Below, piece after piece: positions 5,866-12,739 of a stretch of DNA of 12,739 nt. This DNA is from Clostridiales bacterium (GTDB taxonomy: Bacteria > Bacillota > Clostridia > Christensenellales > Aristaeellaceae), in contig SFFC01000063.1 in NCBI GenBank assembly GCA_004556985.1, forward strand, positions 1 to 12,739, written 5' to 3'. A program made the position numbers and the translations under genes. Each line of letters opens with the position of its first letter. The first letter of the stretch is position 1. The notes below the pieces were generated by a model. That model was not told the origin of the DNA and made no database searches. It was given only the letters and a program-made list of their open reading frames with translations.

Positions 5866-6820
5866 AGCCCATCAGCCCCCGGACGGAGACGTCCGCCGCG
5901 AGCACCTCACGGCGCTGCCCCTGTTCATCCAGCACGATCAGCGAGCCGCTGTCCGTGACCTCCAGCGCCGTGCCGGTGAACACCTCCGCCGGCGCGATGA
6001 CCTGCACGCGCTGAGCGAGGGTCGCCGAGCGCTCGCGGTAGGCATCCATCAGCGTGCCCGCCTGCGCCATGCTGCTGACAGTTTCAAACTCCTGAAGAAA
6101 CGCGCGCACGAGCGCCGCGCGATTGACGCTCGTCCCCGTGAGCAGATCCAGCGAGGCGGCGGTCTGCGCGATCTCCGGCGGAAATTCCCGCTGATGGACG
6201 TTGATGCCGATGCCGGCGACGACGTCGTGCACGCTCTGCTCGTCCGCATTCATCTCCAGCAGCATGCCGCAGACCTTCTTTCCGCCGCAGACGATGTCGT
6301 TGGGCCACTTGATGCGCGCGTCAAGCCCCGTCACGCGCGCGATGGCCCGCGCCGTCGCCAGCGCCGCCTGCAAGGACAGCCCCGCGACCTGCGAGGGATG
6401 CGCCTGCGGCCGCAGGATCAGCGACATGAACACGCCCTCCCCCGCCGGGGAGATCCAGCCGCGCCCGCGCCGGCCGCGGCCGGCCGTCTGCTCGTCCGCG
6501 ACGACGAGCGTGCCCTCCGCCGCGCCGCGGGCCGCCAGCTCGCGCGCATAGCGGTTGGTCGAGTCGACGCTCCTGAGATAGATGATCGCTTTGCCTGCCC
6601 AGGCGGTTTCAAGGCCGCGGCGGATGACCGGCGCCATCAGCGTGTCGGGGCACGCTGTCAGCCGGTAGCCCTGCCGGCCGACGGACTCGATGACAAAGCC
6701 CTGCGCGCGAAGCTGCTCCATCTGCTTCCAGACCGCCGCGCGCGTCACGCCCATCGCCTCGCTGAGCGCCTGCCCCGAGACGATCTCCCCGGTGAGAAGC
6801 CTTTCCAGTATGCCGTCCAT
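5858..6820 (-). CDS. birA: Biotin operon repressor / biotin-protein ligase
   Basis: This 320-residue bifunctional protein makes biotinyl-5'-AMP and attaches biotin to carboxylase carrier proteins. An N-terminal winged helix (about 1-55, with the recognition helix in GVTRAAVWKQMEQLRAQG) can repress biotin genes. The ligase domain (about 80-265) has DSTN (86-89), the adenylate-binding loop GRGRRGRGW (114-122), KWPND (171-175), the KKVCGMLLE segment (181-189) and GIGINV (203-208). A C-terminal SH3-like domain covers about 270-316. It is the first gene of the minus-strand operon and has GGAGG 7 nt before ATG. No biotin biosynthesis gene or obvious BirA palindrome is in the window, so targets of the repressor part are unknown. 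Confidence 0.95.
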   Translation of the reverse strand: MDGILERLLTGEIVSGQALSEAMGVTRAAVWKQMEQLRAQGFVIESVGRQGYRLTACPDTLMAPVIRRGLETAWAGKAIIYLRSVDSTNRYARELAARGAAEGTLVVADEQTAGRGRRGRGWISPAGEGVFMSLILRPQAHPSQVAGLSLQAALATARAIARVTGLDARIKWPNDIVCGGKKVCGMLLEMNADEQSVHDVVAGIGINVHQREFPPEIAQTAASLDLLTGTSVNRAALVRAFLQEFETVSSMAQAGTLMDAYRERSATLAQRVQVIAPAEVFTGTALEVTDSGSLIVLDEQGQRREVLAADVSVRGLMGYA

Positions 6821-6852
6821 CGCTGTGCCTCCGTTTCTGCGTCTCGCCTTTT

Positions 6853-6881
6853 ATTGTAGCAAAAAAGCCCCTGTGTTTCAA
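6853..6881 (-). promoter_or_regulatory. Sigma-A promoter of the birA operon
   Basis: On the minus strand TTGAAA (6876-6881) is followed after 17 bp by TACAAT (6853-6858). The -35 lies in the loop and stem base of a terminator-like hairpin, and the hairpin's T-run is part of the spacer. Confidence 0.8.
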
Positions 6882-6886
6882 GGGGC
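6861..6886 (-). terminator. Minus-strand terminator-like hairpin overlapping the birA promoter
   Basis: On the minus strand GCCCCT and AGGGGC form a 6-bp stem with an 8-nt loop followed by six T residues. It lies upstream of the birA transcription start (about 6846), so it cannot end the birA message. It would stop leftward transcription entering from the moxR side. No minus-strand gene is visible on that side. Confidence 0.7.
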
Positions 6887-6897
6887 CTGGGCGCGGC

Positions 6898-6926
6898 TTG
6901 CCAAATACGGCCGCATCCATTATAAT
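6898..6926 (+). promoter_or_regulatory. Sigma-A promoter of the moxR operon
   Basis: TTGCCA (6898-6903) is followed after 17 bp by a perfect TATAAT (6921-6926). The predicted leader is about 35 nt and ends with AAGGAG 7 nt before the moxR ATG. The promoter is divergent from that of birA, with the two -10 boxes about 62 bp apart. Confidence 0.85.
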
Positions 6927-6967
6927 AGAAAAGGTTTTGGGCATATTGAGACCAAAGGAGATTTGCC

Positions 6968-7912
6968 ATGCAGAGTTCCAACAGGATTGTGACCGCGCTC
7001 AAGCAGAACATCGCCCGCGTCGTCGTCGGCAAGGAAGACGTCGTCGAGCTGCTGCTGACGGCGCTTCTTTGCGAGGGCCATGTGCTGATCGAGGATGTGC
7101 CCGGCGTGGGCAAGACGACGCTGTGCAGCGCGCTGGCCCGCTCGCTCTCCTGCTCCTTCAAGCGCATTCAGTTCACGCCCGATATCACGCCCTCGGACAT
7201 CACGGGCTACACCATGCCGAGCCTGACGGGCGAGATGCAGTACCGCCCGGGCGCGATCTTCAGCCAGATCGTGCTGGCCGACGAGATCAACCGGACCTCC
7301 CCCAAGACGCAAAGCGCGCTTCTGGAGGTCATGGAGGAGCGCCAGGTCACAGTCGACGGCGTCACCTATCCGCTTTCGCGGCCGTTCTTGGTGCTGGCGA
7401 CGCAGAACCCGGTCGACTTCGTGGGCACCTATCCGCTGCCCGAGGCGCAGATGGACCGCTTCTTCATGCGCATCGCCATCGGCTACCCGACCCTGGAGGA
7501 CGAGATGGACATCCTGGAGCGCTACTGCGGCGAGAGCACGCCGATGCAGTCGCTCGCGCCGGTCTGCTCGGCCGAGGATGTGCTTGCCATGCAGCAGGAG
7601 GTCAAGCAGGTCTACTGCTCCCGCGAGGTGCGCGGCTACATCGCCTCCATCTGCGCCGCCACGCGCGCCACGCCGATGCTCACCCTGGGCGCAAGCACCC
7701 GCGCCGCCATCGCGCTCGTCCATGCCGCGCAGGCCAGCGCGCTGCTCTGCGGCCGGGATTACATCATCCCCGAGGACGTGCAGCGCATGGCCGCCAGCGT
7801 GCTGTGCCACCGCTTCGTGCTCTCCGCCGACGCGCGCATGCGCGGCTTCACGCCCCAGCAGGCGCTTGGCGAGCTGATGGCCGGCGTGCAGATCCCGGTG
7901 AGGCTCAAATGA
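6968..7912 (+). CDS. MoxR-type AAA+ ATPase
   Basis: This 314-residue AAA+ protein belongs to the MoxR group, whose members act as chaperone-like ATPases that help assemble or activate other proteins. Walker A is PGVGKTT (45-51) after LIEDV. Walker B is VLADEINR (102-109). Sensor 1 is ATQNP, with Asn147. Sensor 2 is GASTRA (241-246), with Arg245. The C-terminal lid domain follows. It has no signal peptide, so it is cytosolic. It is the first gene of a three-gene operon. Its stop overlaps the DUF58 start by 4 bp (ATGA), implying tight coupling and probably a physical partnership. The moxR - DUF58 - transglutaminase set recurs in many bacteria, but the substrate of the ATPase is generally unknown. 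Confidence 0.94.
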   Translation: MQSSNRIVTALKQNIARVVVGKEDVVELLLTALLCEGHVLIEDVPGVGKTTLCSALARSLSCSFKRIQFTPDITPSDITGYTMPSLTGEMQYRPGAIFSQIVLADEINRTSPKTQSALLEVMEERQVTVDGVTYPLSRPFLVLATQNPVDFVGTYPLPEAQMDRFFMRIAIGYPTLEDEMDILERYCGESTPMQSLAPVCSAEDVLAMQQEVKQVYCSREVRGYIASICAATRATPMLTLGASTRAAIALVHAAQASALLCGRDYIIPEDVQRMAASVLCHRFVLSADARMRGFTPQQALGELMAGVQIPVRLK

Positions 7913-9057
7913 CCGCGCGCGGGCTGTACACGCTGCTCTTCGGCGCGCTGATGCTCGTCACCTCGCTCTCCGTCTCCAGCGGCGGCGCGTTTTTGCTGGG
8001 CTGCGCGGCGCTCGTTTGCTTTTTCATCTCGCTTCTTTGCGTGCTGCTTGCGCGTGCGCTCTGTCGCGTCTCCCAGCAGCTGGCTGCCTCGCAGGTCACG
8101 CGCGGGGGCGAATGCCGCTACACGCTCAGCGCCTTCCTGCCCCTGCCGCTGCCCGTCGCGCCGCTCTCCCTGCGCGTCAGCCTGCCCAGCGGACGGGAGA
8201 GCGAGTTTCTTCTGCCCCTTCGCCTGATGGGCGTCACGCAGAGCGACAACGACTTTCCCTGCCCGCATGTGGGCGTCTATCCCGTCGGCGTGACGCGGCT
8301 GGGCTTTTCGGATTGCTTCGGCCTCTTCTCCCTGAGCGCGCGCGTGCGCCTCGCGCCGGACATGCTGACCGTGCTGCCCCGCTGCGCGAAGACGGCGCCG
8401 CTGCGCTTCAGCCCCGGCGAGGGCGAAACCGGCGCGGCCCAGCGCGCGCAGGCCGACCGCACGACGCCCGCCGACACCCGCGCCTGGCAGGAGGGCGACG
8501 AGATGAAGCGCGTCCACTGGAAGCTCTCCCTGCGCCGACAGACGCTGATGGTGCACACCTACGAGACGCCCCAGCGTCCCGACGCGCTCATCCTGCTCGA
8601 CTGCGGCGCGCCCGATGCGCCCGCTCCTCTTCGCGCCGCCGCTGTGGACGCGCTGTGCGAGGCCTGCGCCGGCGTGCTGCGCCAGCTGCTCGGGCAGGGG
8701 CACATCGCGCGCCTGCCGCTGTGGGGCGAAACGCCGCGCGAGCTCAGCGGCCAGGACGCCTCCGCGCTGCCCGCGATGCTCGATGCGCTCGCGCAGGAGC
8801 GCTTTGCCCGCGGGGACGACTTTTCGCGCGTGCTGCATCTGGCCTCCCGCCGGATGCGCCGCACCGGCTCCACGGTCATCCTGACCACGCATCTCACGCC
8901 CGCCGTCGCCGACGCGGCCATCGCTCTGGCCCACATGGGGCCGCACACGCGGCTGACCCTCGTGACGGCCGGCGAGCCGACGCAGGAGCAGGAGCAGCTG
9001 CTTCATCTGCTGCTCAGCTGCGGCGTCGAAACGACGCGCGTCTCCCTCCGAGGTTGA
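7909..9057 (+). CDS. DUF58 membrane protein
   Basis: This 382-residue protein has two adjacent N-terminal membrane segments (about 4-23 and 27-50). A mostly cytoplasmic part follows that carries the DUF58 signature WQEGDEMKRVHWKLSLR (192-208, with Gly196-Asp197 and His203-Trp204). DUF58 proteins often have a von Willebrand A-like fold and are encoded beside MoxR ATPases. They are thought to be the membrane partner of the ATPase. The start at 7909 overlaps the moxR stop (ATGA) and has GAGG about 5 nt upstream. The same reading frame is open back to 6898 because it is GC-rich sequence shadowing moxR, so that part is not coding in this frame. Molecular function is unknown. Confidence 0.9.
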   Translation: MTARGLYTLLFGALMLVTSLSVSSGGAFLLGCAALVCFFISLLCVLLARALCRVSQQLAASQVTRGGECRYTLSAFLPLPLPVAPLSLRVSLPSGRESEFLLPLRLMGVTQSDNDFPCPHVGVYPVGVTRLGFSDCFGLFSLSARVRLAPDMLTVLPRCAKTAPLRFSPGEGETGAAQRAQADRTTPADTRAWQEGDEMKRVHWKLSLRRQTLMVHTYETPQRPDALILLDCGAPDAPAPLRAAAVDALCEACAGVLRQLLGQGHIARLPLWGETPRELSGQDASALPAMLDALAQERFARGDDFSRVLHLASRRMRRTGSTVILTTHLTPAVADAAIALAHMGPHTRLTLVTAGEPTQEQEQLLHLLLSCGVETTRVSLRG

Positions 9058-9064
9058 TCGATCG

Positions 9065-11365
9065 ATGAAAAAGACGCTCTTTTCGCTGCCGGAGCATGCG
9101 CTTTTGCACGCGCTGACGACGCTGTGCATCGGCGTGGGCAGCGCTTATCCGCTGTCGCTGGCGCTCGGGCTGGCTGCGCCGCTTTCGCTGTTTCTTGGCT
9201 GCTGCGCGCTCGTCACGCTGCTGTTCTTCCTGTTTGACTGCGTGCCGCGCCTGCGGGCGCTGGCCTATCCGGTGCTGTTTGCGCTGCTCCTTTGCGCTGT
9301 CCTCTCCCTGCGCGGCCATCTCGCCTCCATCAGCGCGGCGCTGACGCTCTTTCTGGGCGGCCAGCCGCTGGCGCTGACGGTGTATTCCCGCGCGATCGCG
9401 GCGGTCTTCTCCCTGGTGCTGACCGGCGTGGGCGCAGCGCTGGCGCGCAGCGAGCATGCCTTCTTCCCTCTGGCGCTGCTGTGCATCGCCATCCTGTTTT
9501 CCGTCTCGTTTCTGGGCGCGGACGTGAGCCCGCTCGCCTTTTTGCCCATCGTGCTGGCGCTGCTGCTCTCCGGGCGCTCGCCGGGCGTCAGCCAGCGCAG
9601 GCTGATCCCCTGCGCGGTGCTGGTCGTCGCCGTATCGCTGCTGCTGCTCCCGCTGAGCGGACAAAATGTGCCGCAGCTCACCGACTTTGCCGAGCGCGTG
9701 CGCCAGGCGATCGACGACTATTTCTTCTTCACCGACCCGCGCACGGCCTTCTCGCTGAGCGCGGCCGGCTGGCAGCCGCTGGGCGCGGATCGCCTCGGCG
9801 GCCCTGTCGACCCGACGGACGCCCCCGTGATGGAGGTCACGACGCAGGAGCGCACGCTGCTGCGCGCCACGATCAAGAACAGCTACACCGGCAGCGCCTG
9901 GACGGACGCCGCCTCCGGCCGCCGCTACCTCTACGTCAACCCGCGCTTTTACGCGCTGCGGCGGGATCTGTTTGACATGGCCCGCCCGAAGGAAGCGCTG
10001 CGCGCGTCGCTGCCCGAGGCCCGGACGATCACCGTGCGCATGCGCGCCGACGCCGCCAGCACGCTCTACCTCACCCAGCGCTTCACGTCGCCCGGCGGCG
10101 AGGGTCTCGTCGCCTACTTCTCCCCGGCCAGCGAGGTCTTCGCGACGCACAGCCTCTCCGCCGGAGAGACCTACGCCTTCTCCGGCATCCCGCTGAGCGC
10201 CTCGACCGAGGGCGTCCGCCGCGCCGTGCTGCTTGCCGCGCAGGAGGAGGATCCCTATCTGGCGACCGTGCGTGCCGACTGCCTCTCCCTCCCGGAGGGA
10301 ATCGACAGCCGCGTACTGACGCTCGCCGCCGAGATCGCCGCGCCGGAGGAAAACGACTTTGACCGCGCCGCCGCGCTCTGCGCCTTTTTGCAGACGACGT
10401 TCCCCTACACGCTCGACCAGAGCATCCCGCCCGAGGGCGAGGATTTCGTCTCCTGGTTCCTGCTGACCGAGCAGAAGGGCTACTGCACCTCCTTCGCCAG
10501 CGCCATGGCCGTGCTCGCGCGCGCCATCGGCCTGCCCTCGCGCTATGTGGAGGGCTACGTCGCCCAGCCCGACGCCGACGGCATCGCCCGCGTCACGCAG
10601 CAAAACGCCCATGCCTGGGTGGAGATCTACTTCAGCGGCTTCGGCTGGCTGTCGTTTGACCCGACGCCGGGGTTTGGCCGCGCCGCGCGCGACCCCGACG
10701 CGACGGACGATTCAAGCGATTCCGATGATTCCGACGCGCCGGACTACGGCAGCGCGCCGGACGGCGCCTCGCCCAGCCCGACGCCGTCGCCGACCCCTTC
10801 GCCAACGCCCTCGCCGACCCCCACGCCGTCGCCTCAGACGCCCGAGAGCGAAAACCCGGAGCAAACCCCCACGCCAACCCCAACACCCGCACCGACGCCC
10901 ATGCCGACCCCCGCACCGACGCCGTCGCCCACACCGCCGCCCGAGCCGCCGCAGGACAGCAGAACGCCTCTGCTGATTCTGCTGCTGCTCGCCAGCCTTG
11001 CGTCGCTGCGGCTTTACGCCGTCTCGCCCGGCGCGATCAGCGCGCGGCAAAAGCGCAGCAACGACGCGCTGGTCGTCTGGTATGCCGCCGTGCTGCAGGC
11101 GCTCGCGGCGATGGGCATCCGCCCCGCCCCCGGCGAGGCGCCGGCCACGTTCCTCCTGCGCGCGCAGGAGCAGCTGGGCGGCAAGCCGAAGCTCACGCAG
11201 CTGGGCCGCGCGCTGTGCATCGCCCGTTACAGCGGGCACAGGCTCAAGGCCACGCAGGTCGGCTATGCCAGGCAGACCTACCGCGCGCTTGTGCGCGGCA
11301 TGACGATCGCGCAGCGCCTGCGCATGCTCGCCGTCCGCTTCCTCAAGGGGCTGAGGCTGCCGTAA
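9065..11365 (+). CDS. Transglutaminase-like membrane protein (TgpA-type)
   Basis: This 766-residue protein starts with about six membrane segments (roughly 12-200). An outside domain with a transglutaminase core follows: Cys474 in KGYCTSFASAMAVLARAIGL, His516 in NAHAWVEIYF and Asp532 in FDPTP, a complete catalytic triad. After it come an acidic stretch (DDSSDSDDSD, about 548-557), a Pro-Thr-Ser repeat linker (about 568-630), one more membrane segment (about 633-652) and a cytoplasmic C-terminal domain of about 110 residues like those in DUF4129-type relatives. The layout matches the TgpA family linked to MoxR and DUF58 genes. It starts 7 bp after DUF58, with a GAGG about 11 nt upstream. Whether it is a cross-linking enzyme or a protease-like hydrolase is not known. 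An envelope role is inference. Confidence 0.92.
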   Translation: MKKTLFSLPEHALLHALTTLCIGVGSAYPLSLALGLAAPLSLFLGCCALVTLLFFLFDCVPRLRALAYPVLFALLLCAVLSLRGHLASISAALTLFLGGQPLALTVYSRAIAAVFSLVLTGVGAALARSEHAFFPLALLCIAILFSVSFLGADVSPLAFLPIVLALLLSGRSPGVSQRRLIPCAVLVVAVSLLLLPLSGQNVPQLTDFAERVRQAIDDYFFFTDPRTAFSLSAAGWQPLGADRLGGPVDPTDAPVMEVTTQERTLLRATIKNSYTGSAWTDAASGRRYLYVNPRFYALRRDLFDMARPKEALRASLPEARTITVRMRADAASTLYLTQRFTSPGGEGLVAYFSPASEVFATHSLSAGETYAFSGIPLSASTEGVRRAVLLAAQEEDPYLATVRADCLSLPEGIDSRVLTLAAEIAAPEENDFDRAAALCAFLQTTFPYTLDQSIPPEGEDFVSWFLLTEQKGYCTSFASAMAVLARAIGLPSRYVEGYVAQPDADGIARVTQQNAHAWVEIYFSGFGWLSFDPTPGFGRAARDPDATDDSSDSDDSDAPDYGSAPDGASPSPTPSPTPSPTPSPTPTPSPQTPESENPEQTPTPTPTPAPTPMPTPAPTPSPTPPPEPPQDSRTPLLILLLLASLASLRLYAVSPGAISARQKRSNDALVVWYAAVLQALAAMGIRPAPGEAPATFLLRAQEQLGGKPKLTQLGRALCIARYSGHRLKATQVGYARQTYRALVRGMTIAQRLRMLAVRFLKGLRLP
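10767..10956 (+). repeat. Coding repeat: Pro-Thr-Ser linker of the transglutaminase protein
   Basis: The DNA encodes many copies of SPTP, TPTP and APTP units. Pro, Thr and Ser codons vary from copy to copy (for example ccg/ccc/cct/cca for Pro), so the repeat is kept at the protein level and is not a fresh DNA duplication. Such linkers are extended, often pass through the wall, and may be glycosylated. Confidence 0.85.
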
Positions 11366-11381
11366 CTGCATTCTATACAAC

Positions 11382-11412
11382 GGCGGGCCGTTCCCCGATG
11401 GGACGGCCCGCC
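11382..11412. terminator. Convergent terminator between transglutaminase gene and sbcC
   Basis: GGCGGGCCG pairs with CGGCCCGCC over 9 bp. The stem continues with a T-A pair, one bulged T and CCC/GGG, closed by a CGAT loop. It starts 16 bp after the transglutaminase stop and 7 bp after the sbcC stop on the other strand. T-runs are short on both sides (TGATTATT on plus), so strength rests on the stem. It probably serves both genes. Confidence 0.75.
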
Positions 11413-11419
11413 TGATTAT

Positions 11420-12739
11420 TCATTCTATCCGCACGCGGCTGCCGCCCTCGCGCGCCTTGGTGACGACGATCTTCCTGTCGATGCGCCTGCCAAGCTCCTC
11501 GACATGGCTGATCACGCCGACGAGGCGATGGCCCTGCGTCAGCGAGGTCAGCATGGCGATCGCCTGCTCGAGGGAGCGCGCGTCGAGCGAGCCGAAGCCC
11601 TCGTCCACGAACAGCGAATCCAGCCGTACGCCGCCCGCGCCGGATTGAATCTCGTCGCTCAGCCCGAGCGCCAGCGCCAGGGAGGCCTTGAAGGCCTCGC
11701 CGCCGGAGAGCGTGCGCACGTCGCGGGCGCTGCCGTTGAGATGGTCGACGACCTCCATATCCAGGCCGCTCTGCTGCTGCCGGTTGTCCGCCGTCCCGCG
11801 GCGGCGCAGCTCGTATTGCCCGTCCGTCATCCCGCGCAGGCGGACGTTGGCCCGCGCAATCACGCGGTCAAAGCAGGTCATCTGCACATAGGTCTCCAGC
11901 GTCACCTTGTCCTTGCCGCTCACCTGGCCGTTGGCCGTCGCCGCCAGCGCGCCGAGCGTGCGGCTGAGCGCCTGCTTCTGCTGTGCATCCGCAAGCGCCG
12001 AGCGCATCCGCTCGAGCGTCTGCGCGTTCTGCGCGATGCGCGCGTGCAGCGTGCGCTCCGTCTCGCCGAGAGCCGCCATCTCCGCCTCCAGCGCGACGCT
12101 GCGCGCCTGCAGCACACCAAGCGCCTCCTCCGCCGGGGCATCCTCCAGCTGCTTGGCGATCGCTTGCCGCCTGGCCGTCGCCGAGGCGAGCGCCTCCTGC
12201 GCGCGCCGGCTCTCCTGCGCGGCCTGCTCGACGGCGGCATGCAGGCGCTCCTTTTCCTCTTTGAGCGCATCCAGCCGCGCCTGCGCGTCCTCCCGGCGCG
12301 CAAAGAGCAGCCCGGCGCGCAGCTGCTCCGCCTGCCTGCGCTTCTCCTGGGCCTCGCTTGCCAGCGCCGCGGCGCGCGTCTCGCCGGCTTGCAGCTGCTC
12401 CGTGAGCGCGGCCTCCTCCTGCTCCTTCTGCGGGATCCGGCGCTGCGTGTTGGCAAGCCGCTCGGCCAAAGTCTGCGCCTGCTCCGCCGCCTGCCCCCGC
12501 TCCTGCGCGAGGCGCTGCGCCGCATCCTGCGCGTCCCTCGTGCGCTGCGCGGCGCTGTCGCGCTGATACGCGCCCAGCAGCTCGCAGGCCAGCTCCCTGG
12601 CCTGACCCTGCGCGGCGTCCCGCGCGCTGACGGCCGCCGCCGTATCGCCGTGGCAGGCGGTCGCAAGCGCCTCCGCCCGGTCATACGCCTGCTTCAGCCG
12701 GTTGAGCGCCGCCTCGCTGACCGCCTCTGCGCAGGGCTG
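11420..12739 (-). CDS. sbcC: SbcC-type DNA repair exonuclease ATPase, C-terminal part (partial)
   Basis: The frame is open from the right edge to the stop at 11420, giving the last 439 residues of a protein that normally exceeds 1000. The first 270 or so visible residues are Ala/Gln/Glu/Arg-rich coiled coil. The end is the C-terminal half of an SMC/Rad50-like ATPase: signature LSGGEAFKASLALALGL (about 11675-11710), Walker B with D-loop LDSLFVDEGFGSLD, and the ISHVEEL switch motif. With SbcD it forms a nuclease that processes hairpins and double-strand break ends. The QMTCFDRVIARANVRL segment is also typical of SbcC. No CxxC zinc hook is visible in this part, where it would not be expected if it lies further upstream. 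The TTG at 12469 is not the start, because the frame continues. An sbcD gene would be expected next, right of the window. Confidence 0.93.
   Translation of the reverse strand, partial: QPCAEAVSEAALNRLKQAYDRAEALATACHGDTAAAVSARDAAQGQARELACELLGAYQRDSAAQRTRDAQDAAQRLAQERGQAAEQAQTLAERLANTQRRIPQKEQEEAALTEQLQAGETRAAALASEAQEKRRQAEQLRAGLLFARREDAQARLDALKEEKERLHAAVEQAAQESRRAQEALASATARRQAIAKQLEDAPAEEALGVLQARSVALEAEMAALGETERTLHARIAQNAQTLERMRSALADAQQKQALSRTLGALAATANGQVSGKDKVTLETYVQMTCFDRVIARANVRLRGMTDGQYELRRRGTADNRQQQSGLDMEVVDHLNGSARDVRTLSGGEAFKASLALALGLSDEIQSGAGGVRLDSLFVDEGFGSLDARSLEQAIAMLTSLTQGHRLVGVISHVEELGRRIDRKIVVTKAREGGSRVRIE

Noticed and set aside
3928..5958. A 676-residue open frame on the plus strand opposite nnr and acpS
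   Set aside because: It is rich in Arg, Ala, His and Asp, has no recognisable domain and lies antisense to two well-identified genes. GC-rich third positions produce such long shadows.
6827..6839. A 13-base identity (GCCTCCGTTTCTG) shared with the leader of the PerR-like gene at 1215-1227
   Set aside because: It mostly reflects the ribosome binding site plus a few bases. There is no extended similarity or pairing that would make it an operator.
6898..7908. Possible extension of the DUF58 gene upstream as one long protein
   Set aside because: The upstream part of the frame overlaps moxR out of phase. The ATGA overlap with a GAGG site marks the real start at 7909.
9014..10612. A 532-residue open frame on the minus strand opposite the transglutaminase gene
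   Set aside because: It has low-complexity Arg/Gln/Gly composition with no family motif, and sits antisense to a gene with an intact catalytic triad.
12467..12469. TTG start giving a 349-residue SbcC fragment
   Set aside because: Translation by eye shows the frame open without a stop to the right edge at 12739, so this is an internal Leu codon of a longer protein.

Overview
The window looks like chromosomal DNA of an anaerobic, GC-rich member of the Clostridia/Firmicutes. The reasons are strong AGGAGG-type ribosome binding sites, sigma-A type promoters with 17-bp spacers in AT-rich gaps, a rubrerythrin of the clostridial 'reverse' type, an AcpS/MazF neighbourhood like that of Bacillus and Clostridium, and a YitT-family protein. 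This taxonomic call is inference. No ribosomal or phylogenetic marker was compared.

Left part, minus strand (1-2572). Bases 1-110 hold no gene but contain four TGACATA-type repeats and a 10-bp inverted repeat that may be the edge of a mobile element lying outside the window. Then come a strong terminator, a reverse rubrerythrin, a PerR/Fur-type regulator with a consensus promoter flanked by two Fur-like boxes, another strong terminator, and an orphan BMP/PnrA-type substrate-binding protein with its own promoter. The first two genes form a peroxide/oxygen-defence unit.

Middle part, minus strand (2630-6881). A housekeeping operon runs birA - acpS - nnrE/nnrD fusion - mazF - yitT. It attaches biotin, activates acyl carrier protein, repairs damaged NAD(P)HX, and carries a MazF-type endoribonuclease with no antitoxin gene beside it. 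The birA promoter is nested in a terminator-like hairpin.

Right part, plus strand (6898-11365). A divergent promoter drives moxR - DUF58 - transglutaminase-like protein, a conserved three-gene set. It pairs a cytosolic AAA+ ATPase with two membrane proteins and probably works at the cell envelope. A convergent hairpin separates it from the C-terminal 439 residues of an SbcC-type DNA repair ATPase on the minus strand, which runs off the right edge.

I found no defence island, CRISPR array, tRNA or rRNA, and no clear new system. The points most worth a second look are the antitoxin-less mazF, the two Fur-like boxes around the regulator's promoter, the terminator-promoter overlap at birA, and the repeat cluster at the left edge.
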